A stretch of 10,822 nucleotides of DNA, from positions 1 to 10,822 of the forward strand of contig JAGBVY010000074.1 of the NCBI GenBank assembly GCA_017630115.1, in the 5' to 3' direction. The notes beneath the pieces were generated by a model. The model saw only the letters and a program-made list of their open reading frames with translations. It was not told the origin of the DNA and made no database searches. The DNA is from Tidjanibacter sp. GTDB lineage: Bacteria > Bacteroidota > Bacteroidia > Bacteroidales > Rikenellaceae. Made by a program: the position numbers and the translations under genes. This document shows, in pieces, positions 6,625 to 10,822 of the stretch (position 1 is its first letter; each line of letters begins with the position of its first letter).

Positions 6625-8163
6625 ATGACTATGGACAGAAAAGTAAGAGTTCGTTTTGCGCCCTCTCCCACTGGCGCACTCCACATTGGCGGTGTTCGCA
6701 CCGCACTCTACAACTACCTCTTTGCTCGTCAGAGGGGTGGCGACTTCATCCTCCGCATTGAGGATACCGACTCCACTCGCTACGTCGAGGGAGCCGAGGA
6801 GTATATTATGGAGTCGCTCGAATGGTGTGGAATCAAGATTGACGAGGGTGTACGCGAGGGTGGCCCTCACGCCCCCTATCGCCAGAGCGAAAGGAAAGAT
6901 ATCTACCTCAAATATGCGCTCCAACTCGTTGAGTCGGGCCACGCCTACTACGCTTTCGACACCCCCGAGGAGCTCAACGCTCTGCGTGCCGAGTTGGAGG
7001 CCAAGGGCGAGACCTTCTGCTACAACTACGCCGTAAGGGAGCAACTTGCCACCTCGTTGCGCCTGAGTGCCGAGGAGGTGGAGGAGCGCAAAGCTCGTGG
7101 CGACCAGTGGGTCATCCGTTTCAAGATGCCCGAGAATGAGGTGGTAGAGATGGACGACCTCATCCGTGGTCACGTTGAGATGAACACCTCCACACTCGAC
7201 GACAAGGTGCTCTACAAATCGGCCGACGCACTGCCCACCTACCACTTGGCCAACATTGTCGATGACCACCTGATGGAGATTTCGCACGTCATCCGTGGCG
7301 AGGAGTGGTTGCCTTCGTTGCCACTGCACTATCTGCTCTATCGTGCCTTTGGTTGGGAGGAGAGCCGCCCTGAGTTTGCACACCTTCCCCTGCTACTCAA
7401 ACCCACAGGTCAGGGCAAACTGAGCAAGCGCGACGGCGACAAACTTGGCTTCCCCGTATTCCCTCTGAGATTTGTTGCCCCCTCGGGCGAGGTATCCAGA
7501 GGCTACCGCGAGGATGGCTATTTCCCTGAGGCTTTCATCAATATGCTTGCTCTGTTGGGCTGGAATCCCGGCACTGAGCAGGAGATTTTCTCTATGGAGG
7601 AGCTGATTGAGGCCTTCTCGCTCGAAAGAGTGGGCAAATCGGGTGCTCGTTTCAGCCCCGACAAGGCTCATTGGTTCAACGCACAATATATGCACTCTCG
7701 TGACAACGAGGAGGTTGCAGCAATCTACGAGGCACAGCTAAAAGAGCGTGGCATTGAGCTTTCGCACGAGAAGGCCGTAAGGATTGCTTCGCAGATTAAG
7801 ATGAGGGCCACCTTCCCCGAGGAGTTCTGGGCTCTCTCGTCGTTCCTCTTTGAGGCCCCCACCTGCTACGACGAGAAGGCTACGAAAAAATACTGGAAGG
7901 CCGACGCTCCACGCATCATTGGCGAGTTGAGAAACATCTTGGCAGGCTTGGAGGAGTTCACCGCAGCCGAGATGGAGAGGGTTGTTGGCAGTTGGATTGC
8001 CGAGAATCAGATTGGTATGGGCCTCATTATGAATGCTTGGAGGCTCACGATTGTTGGCGAGCCAAAGGGATTTGGTATGTACGATATGTGCGACGTATTG
8101 GGCAAAGAGGAGACCCTCAACCGTATGGACGCTGCGCTGGCCGCACTCCCCAAAGCCGAATAG
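6625..8163 (+). CDS. gltX: Glutamyl-tRNA synthetase
   Basis: Charges tRNA(Glu), possibly also tRNA(Gln), with glutamate in the cytoplasm. It is a class I synthetase of 512 residues, slightly longer than the usual 470-500. The Rossmann-fold signature appears as RFAPSPTGALHIGG at 10-23 (HIGH-type motif HIGG at 20-23) and the second signature as KLSKRDG at 265-271. IRGEEWLPSLPLHYLLYRAF (223-242) is the standard active-site region. I see no cysteine cluster of the E. coli-type zinc site. The C-terminal anticodon-binding helical domain runs from about 340. The ATG at 6625 is used; a second ATG two codons later (6631) would also work. It follows ychF by 36 bp without a terminator and is followed by a strong one at 8206. 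If the enzyme is non-discriminating, a GatCAB amidotransferase should exist elsewhere; the window does not show this. Confidence 0.98.
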   Translation: MTMDRKVRVRFAPSPTGALHIGGVRTALYNYLFARQRGGDFILRIEDTDSTRYVEGAEEYIMESLEWCGIKIDEGVREGGPHAPYRQSERKDIYLKYALQLVESGHAYYAFDTPEELNALRAELEAKGETFCYNYAVREQLATSLRLSAEEVEERKARGDQWVIRFKMPENEVVEMDDLIRGHVEMNTSTLDDKVLYKSADALPTYHLANIVDDHLMEISHVIRGEEWLPSLPLHYLLYRAFGWEESRPEFAHLPLLLKPTGQGKLSKRDGDKLGFPVFPLRFVAPSGEVSRGYREDGYFPEAFINMLALLGWNPGTEQEIFSMEELIEAFSLERVGKSGARFSPDKAHWFNAQYMHSRDNEEVAAIYEAQLKERGIELSHEKAVRIASQIKMRATFPEEFWALSSFLFEAPTCYDEKATKKYWKADAPRIIGELRNILAGLEEFTAAEMERVVGSWIAENQIGMGLIMNAWRLTIVGEPKGFGMYDMCDVLGKEETLNRMDAALAALPKAE

Positions 8164-8205
8164 CAACAACAACCATTTGTAACATTACGAAATAATTGCT
8201 AACTT

Positions 8206-8239
8206 GCGCTCAACCCGAAACGGTTGGGCGCTTTTTTTT
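8206..8239 (+). terminator. Intrinsic terminator of ychF-gltX
   Basis: GCGCTCAACC (8206-8215) pairs with GGTTGGGCGC (8222-8231) through ten positions including one T-G wobble, with loop CGAAAC, followed at once by eight T (8232-8239). It lies 43 bp after the gltX stop and separates gltX from the lipoprotein cassette. Confidence 0.93.
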
Positions 8240-8266
8240 GGGAAAAAATATTTTTTTCTCTCTTCG

Positions 8267-8295
8267 TGCAACGTTTTGACCCACTTGTGCATCTA
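8267..8295 (+). promoter_or_regulatory. Possible ECF-sigma promoter of the lipoprotein cassette
   Basis: TGCAAC (8267-8272), 17 bp, CATCTA (8290-8295). This resembles ECF-type promoters, with an AAC core in the upstream box and CGTC/TCTA in the downstream box. No TAnnTTTG housekeeping box is seen between the terminator at 8239 and the ATG at 8345. Transcription would start near 8302, giving a leader of roughly 40 nt. The match is by eye and the motif is short. Confidence 0.4.
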
Positions 8296-8344
8296 ATAGG
8301 AAAGAGCCCCAATTTAACAAACCGAAACAAACTACGATACGACT

Positions 8345-8839
8345 ATGAAAAACAGCAAAATCATCAGATGGATTCTATCGCTACTTGGCTTTTCCGGTGT
8401 GGCCACATCGTGCGAGGTTATCTCCGAATCAACAGGCGGAGGTATGATCTGTATGTATGGCACTCCAACTGCCGACTATGTATTTAACATTGAGGTTGTT
8501 GATGACCAGACAGGCGAGCCTGTACCAATGATTCTCACCTCGGCCTACGATTACAACAACAGCGAATATCAACTCGACTCGCGTATGACCAACGAACAGG
8601 GCAAAGCCACACTATCGTTTCAGGAGTTCCCGTCGGGTAGTCATACTATCGTAACAGAGGACATCGACGGCCCCGACAATGGAGGCGACTACCAGAGAAC
8701 CGCAACGACCATCAAAACCAACTCCAACGATTTTGTTGAGCCTAATGGGGCTTGGTATTCGGGCACTGCTACCCACGACATAACCATACGCCTTGTGAAG
8801 AAGGCTGAGGATGTTGAGGAGCAAGAGCCGAGGGAGTAG
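8345..8839 (+). CDS. Radical SAM-associated putative lipoprotein (copy A)
   Basis: A 164-residue predicted lipoprotein: basic start, hydrophobic core with LLGFSG, and an anchor cysteine at C23 (ATSC; a loose lipobox). Soon after the anchor comes MYGTP (37-41), then a beta-rich Ig/transthyretin-like segment (VFNIEVVDDQTGEPVP at 46-61, TNEQGKATL at 82-90), a TEDIDGPDNGGDY block (104-116), and a closing TATHDITIRLVKK strand (141-153) with an acidic tail. From memory this combination (LLGFxG leader, C..YGTP, EDIDGxxNGG, LVKK end) is the Bacteroidales family called 'radical SAM-associated putative lipoprotein', named for its link to a dedicated radical SAM enzyme; function unknown. No such enzyme is in this window. 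It is the first of four co-directional genes, 105 bp after the gltX terminator. The fourth gene is its paralog. Location should be the periplasmic face of a membrane or the cell surface. Confidence 0.85.
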   Translation: MKNSKIIRWILSLLGFSGVATSCEVISESTGGGMICMYGTPTADYVFNIEVVDDQTGEPVPMILTSAYDYNNSEYQLDSRMTNEQGKATLSFQEFPSGSHTIVTEDIDGPDNGGDYQRTATTIKTNSNDFVEPNGAWYSGTATHDITIRLVKKAEDVEEQEPRE

Positions 8840-8847
8840 GCGGTAAG

Positions 8848-8894
8848 CACCACCCCTTCCCCACTCAACCACCCCCCCAACCACAAACTCTTAC
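8848..8894 (+). other. C-rich, G-free spacer between lipoprotein A and the next gene
   Basis: A run of 47 nt with no G and 28 C, including seven consecutive C at 8872-8878, fills most of the 59-bp spacer just before the ATG at 8899. C-rich, G-poor unstructured RNA is the kind of sequence Rho loads on, so it may tune expression of the downstream genes. It could equally be neutral composition. The composition is seen; the role is inference. Confidence 0.35.
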
Positions 8895-8898
8895 GCCT

Positions 8899-9492
8899 AT
8901 GAAACTACGCAACATAACGCTTCTTGTGGCTCTCGTATGCGCCCTTACGACCACCTCAGCAATGGCCCAACACCTCCCGTCGAGGGATACGATAGTGGGT
9001 ATTGGAGTTGGTAGCAACACTGGCAACTTCACTACCAACAAGAGCCAACTCAACTATACATTCTCCATAGAGCAATTTCGGAAACCTACGGCAGCGCCTT
9101 GGTCGGTGTCGTGGCAGTTTGCCCTAAGCAGCTACAATAATGGCGAGTGTCGCAACCTGCTCTACAACTTCAACACCTTTGCCGACTGGAATTTCACTCT
9201 CGACGACAAGTACACCCCCTTTGTGGGCATTGGTATTGGAGGCTCAACAGAGAGTCTGTTTCTGCAGTTTATAAATATGCTTAAATCGCTACTATCGCTC
9301 GCCACTCCAAACCCCAACGATTATATGGAAGACCATACGTTCTTCTCTGTCACACCGCGTATTGGCCTTTACGCTACCGACCACCTGCGTATTTCGGCAG
9401 AGCTGCAAATAACCTCTCAGAAACAGTACTTTGCTATGTTGAGCGTTGGCCTTCGTTTCAATTCCGCTAAGTGGCTCGACTTCTTCGACTAA
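8899..9492 (+). CDS. Secreted beta-barrel-like protein of unknown function (candidate outer-membrane protein)
   Basis: A 197-residue protein with a clear Sec signal peptide: MKLRN start, hydrophobic core, and cleavage predicted after AMA at 21-23, leaving Gln as the first mature residue. The mature part alternates polar and aromatic/hydrophobic residues in about eight possible strands, for example TIVGIGVGS, LNYTFSIEQF, WSVSWQFALSSY, YTPFVGIGIGG, FFSVTPRIGLYA, LRISAELQIT and YFAMLSVGLRF. Aromatic girdle-like positions and short turns fit a small outer-membrane barrel of the OmpX/OmpA-N class in size. I do not recognise a named family. A hydrophobic helix-like insert near 125-135 (FINMLKSLLSLA) is unusual for a barrel and might be an extracellular or plug element. 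It is the second gene of the cassette, 59 bp after lipoprotein A and 24 bp before another protein of similar size and design. Confidence 0.8.
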   Translation: MKLRNITLLVALVCALTTTSAMAQHLPSRDTIVGIGVGSNTGNFTTNKSQLNYTFSIEQFRKPTAAPWSVSWQFALSSYNNGECRNLLYNFNTFADWNFTLDDKYTPFVGIGIGGSTESLFLQFINMLKSLLSLATPNPNDYMEDHTFFSVTPRIGLYATDHLRISAELQITSQKQYFAMLSVGLRFNSAKWLDFFD

Positions 9493-9516
9493 CCCATCCC
9501 CAATAGAACCAATCCG

Positions 9517-10101
9517 ATGAAACGACTCATTGCCATACTGATAGCGCTGCTCGGACTGACCCTCTCGGCCAGCGGACAGCTATTTTACAGCTCACTTTTG
9601 GACTTTATATCCCGCCCCACCGGAACAGCCAAAAAAGCTGTCAATGTGCACATTGGCCCCGCGATGGAGATAATCGAGTGTGGCGACTATGTTCTCCATA
9701 CCCCAACAGCACTCTTTGAGGTGAGGGTGAACAACCTAAGCGACAATGGCGATATGTCACTACGCATAGGCTACAACCATTTTCAGGTGGGCAAGCTAGA
9801 CGACGCGCTGGGACACCGCGATGTGAAAGCCTTTACTATGATTAACTATGTCGACTACAACCTGCGCTACTGGGAGAACTTTGCACCCTACTTTGGTATG
9901 GGCGTAGGCATCTCCTATCAACCCACCACCCACACAAAACTCGTCAATGGTAAAGAGGAAGTCTATGAACACGCCCGAAACCATAGTGCGATAGGCCTGC
10001 GTATGGGCGTGGAGCTGTGGGACTGGGTGAGAGTGGAGCTTTCCCAAGAATATCGCTCAATATTCATCTCTACCTATCTGACAATCAGCATTGTACTATA
10101 A
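9517..10101 (+). CDS. Second secreted beta-barrel-like protein of unknown function
   Basis: A 194-residue protein with a Sec signal peptide (basic KR, hydrophobic core IAILIALLGLTLS, predicted cleavage after ASG at 18-20, mature N-terminus Gln). The mature part shows strand-like stretches such as AVNVHIGPAMEII, ALFEVRVNNL, MSLRIGYNHFQV, FTMINYVDYNLRYW, FAPYFGMGVGISYQ, SAIGLRMGVEL, VRVELSQEYR and a final STYLTISIVL. The Gly/Tyr-rich central and late strands and the size fit a small outer-membrane barrel. It shares design with the gene before it (a mature N-terminal Gln and a PYFGMGVG/PFVGIGIG strand in the same relative place) but little direct identity, so the two may be distant paralogs. Not a family I can name. 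It sits 24 bp after the previous gene and 21 bp before lipoprotein B, consistent with one transcript. Confidence 0.8.
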   Translation: MKRLIAILIALLGLTLSASGQLFYSSLLDFISRPTGTAKKAVNVHIGPAMEIIECGDYVLHTPTALFEVRVNNLSDNGDMSLRIGYNHFQVGKLDDALGHRDVKAFTMINYVDYNLRYWENFAPYFGMGVGISYQPTTHTKLVNGKEEVYEHARNHSAIGLRMGVELWDWVRVELSQEYRSIFISTYLTISIVL

Positions 10102-10122
10102 CCCCAAAAGCAACATACAACT

Positions 10123-10638
10123 ATGAAAACCAAACTCTACCGACTACTCATTGCCCTGCTCGGATTTGCAGGCTTCGAATCGTGTACGGGGCCCGATATG
10201 TATGGCTGCCCACCAATACCCGCACCCGAATATGGTTGTCCGTCGGCCACATTCCTCTTCAACGCCAATGCCCACGACCAAGTGAGCAACGAGCCTATTA
10301 GGCACATCAGAGTGAGCGTCTTGGCGCGAGGCGAAAGTAGCTACTACGACAACGAAACAGGGACAGTAAAGCACAAAGAATACTGCGATACCCTTGCACG
10401 AGGAAGCACCAACGACGAGGGACACGCTCTAATTCTTGTTCAGGGAGCACCCATCACCACCTACGAGCTTGCTTTCGACGACATCGACGGCGAGGAGAAT
10501 GGTGGCGACTATGCCTCTACAAATGTGGTGGTTACAACCCAGTCGGAGGACCTCAATGACCCAAGTAGCAGCAACGGGTGGGAAGGAGCTATAACCCACG
10601 AGGTGAATGTAAAGCTCGTGAAGAAAATTGAAAATTGA
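10123..10638 (+). CDS. Radical SAM-associated putative lipoprotein (copy B)
   Basis: A 171-residue paralog of the lipoprotein at 8345. The leader has the same LLGFAG core and the anchor cysteine is C21 (FESC, a weak lipobox). MYGCP follows almost at once (26-30) and a second YGCP lies at 37-40, so the motif is doubled here. The beta-rich middle carries NEPIRHIRVSVLARG (56-70) and STNDEGHALI (95-104). The DIDGEENGGDY block (120-130) and closing ITHEVNVKLVKK (157-168) align with copy A. Extra cysteines at 29, 39 and 88 are not all matched in A. The final KIEN and the TGA stop are encoded by the first copies of a GAAAATT array, so the original C-terminus may have been replaced. It is the last gene of the cassette, 21 bp after the second barrel-like gene, and is followed by an inverted repeat. 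Function unknown; the name rests on the family's genomic link to a radical SAM enzyme, which is not in this window. Confidence 0.85.
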   Translation: MKTKLYRLLIALLGFAGFESCTGPDMYGCPPIPAPEYGCPSATFLFNANAHDQVSNEPIRHIRVSVLARGESSYYDNETGTVKHKEYCDTLARGSTNDEGHALILVQGAPITTYELAFDDIDGEENGGDYASTNVVVTTQSEDLNDPSSSNGWEGAITHEVNVKLVKKIEN

Positions 10639-10657
10639 GAATTGAAAATGGAAAATT
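10623..10657. repeat. GAAAATT heptanucleotide tandem array (right copy)
   Basis: Five heptamers in a row: GAAAATT, GAAAATT, GAGAATT, GAAAATG, GAAAATT, two of them with single changes. The first 16 bases are the 3' end of the lipoprotein B gene, including its stop codon. ATG and a perfect inverted repeat follow directly, as at the left end of the window. Confidence 0.9.
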
Positions 10658-10660
10658 ATG

Positions 10661-10690
10661 GTAAATGCTCACGCTGGCGTGAGCATTTAC
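10661..10690 (+). terminator. 30-bp perfect inverted repeat, likely terminator of the lipoprotein cassette
   Basis: GTAAATGCTCACG (10661-10673) pairs perfectly with CGTGAGCATTTAC (10678-10690) around a CTGG loop. The DNA palindrome extends to 14 bp per arm. It starts 22 bp after the stop codon at 10638. The T-tract after it is weak (TTTGTATAAT), so termination may be partial. On the other strand the hairpin is followed by a T-rich run from the heptad array, so it could also serve a gene arriving from the right. Confidence 0.6.
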
Positions 10691-10731
10691 TTTGTATAAT
10701 AATGACATACAAACCGCTGTTTGCTATGCCC

Positions 10732-10748
10732 TATGAGCCTTATGAGCC
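10732..10748. repeat. TATGAGCC short direct repeat
   Basis: TATGAGCC occurs at 10732-10739 and 10741-10748, a two-copy 9-bp unit in the non-coding tail. A related TATGCCC lies just before it. Role unknown. Confidence 0.6.
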
Positions 10749-10759
10749 ATAGACCTTTC

Positions 10760-10790
10760 GACGTTAGACGTTAGACGTTAGACGTTAGAC
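10760..10790. repeat. GACGTTA heptanucleotide tandem array
   Basis: Four perfect copies of GACGTTA plus GAC make 31 bp with period 7, in the 184-bp non-coding tail after the lipoprotein cassette. It has the same period as the GAAAATT arrays but a different sequence. The remainder of the tail to 10822 shows no ORF and no clear promoter. Confidence 0.85.
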
Positions 10791-10822
10791 AAATTATAAC
10801 GCCGAAATTCGCCTTTATAACA

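Noticed and set aside
6133..7383. 416-codon open frame on the minus strand across the end of ychF and the first half of gltX
   Set aside because: It lies opposite two certain genes and its translation shows no recognisable domain; codon bias in gltX/ychF keeps the opposite frame open.
8240..8344. Possible riboswitch or small RNA between the gltX terminator and lipoprotein A
   Set aside because: About 105 bp with A/T-rich runs and no stable conserved-looking stem; a promoter and short leader explain it.
1..10690. The two GAAAATT arrays as ends of a transposon or genomic island
   Set aside because: They are in direct orientation, lie around housekeeping genes (rsmI, ychF, gltX), no transposase or integrase is present, and the flanking palindromes differ.
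10760..10790. Possible CRISPR array or phage attachment site from the tandem repeats
   Set aside because: Units are 7-9 bp, directly abutting and without spacers; there are no cas genes, integrase or tRNA in the window.

Overview
The window looks like a chromosomal segment from a member of the Bacteroidales (Bacteroidota). The reasons are a minus-strand promoter matching the Bacteroides-type consensus (TTTG, 20 bp, TAnnTTTG), A-rich start-codon leaders with few good Shine-Dalgarno sites, AT-rich heptanucleotide arrays between genes, and two lipoproteins of a family I know only from this group (the 'radical SAM-associated putative lipoprotein' family). The moderate GC content would fit an Alistipes/Rikenellaceae-like genome, but I cannot fix the genus.

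Layout. Positions 1-82 are non-coding and hold a GAAAATT tandem array followed by a short palindrome. From 5326 down to 83 the minus strand carries five tightly packed genes, probably one operon read from a promoter at 5398-5367: a very acidic conserved protein of unknown function, the 16S rRNA methyltransferase RsmI, a DUF389/TIGR00341-type membrane protein, an LpxL/HtrB-like acyltransferase, and a family 2 glycosyltransferase. The last two suggest envelope lipid A/LPS or glycolipid work. The other three are a ribosome-modification gene and two genes without a known role.

From 5488 the plus strand carries ychF (a P-loop ATPase that binds the ribosome) and gltX (glutamyl-tRNA synthetase). They are 36 bp apart and end at a strong intrinsic terminator (8206-8239). 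Both serve translation.

From 8345 to 10638 a four-gene plus-strand cassette follows: lipoprotein A, a secreted barrel-like protein, a second secreted barrel-like protein, and lipoprotein B. The two lipoproteins are diverged paralogs that share an MYG-x-P motif just after the lipid-anchor cysteine and a DIDG-xx-NGGDY motif near the C-terminus. An ECF-sigma-like promoter may lie at 8267-8295, and a 30-bp perfect inverted repeat closes the cassette. No radical SAM enzyme is present in the window. This cassette is the most promising little-described part: a surface or periplasmic system of two lipoproteins and two candidate outer-membrane proteins.

The last 180 bp are non-coding and rich in short tandem repeats. 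They include a second GAAAATT array plus palindrome, arranged like the one at position 1. I saw no tRNA, rRNA, CRISPR array, transposase or pseudogene.
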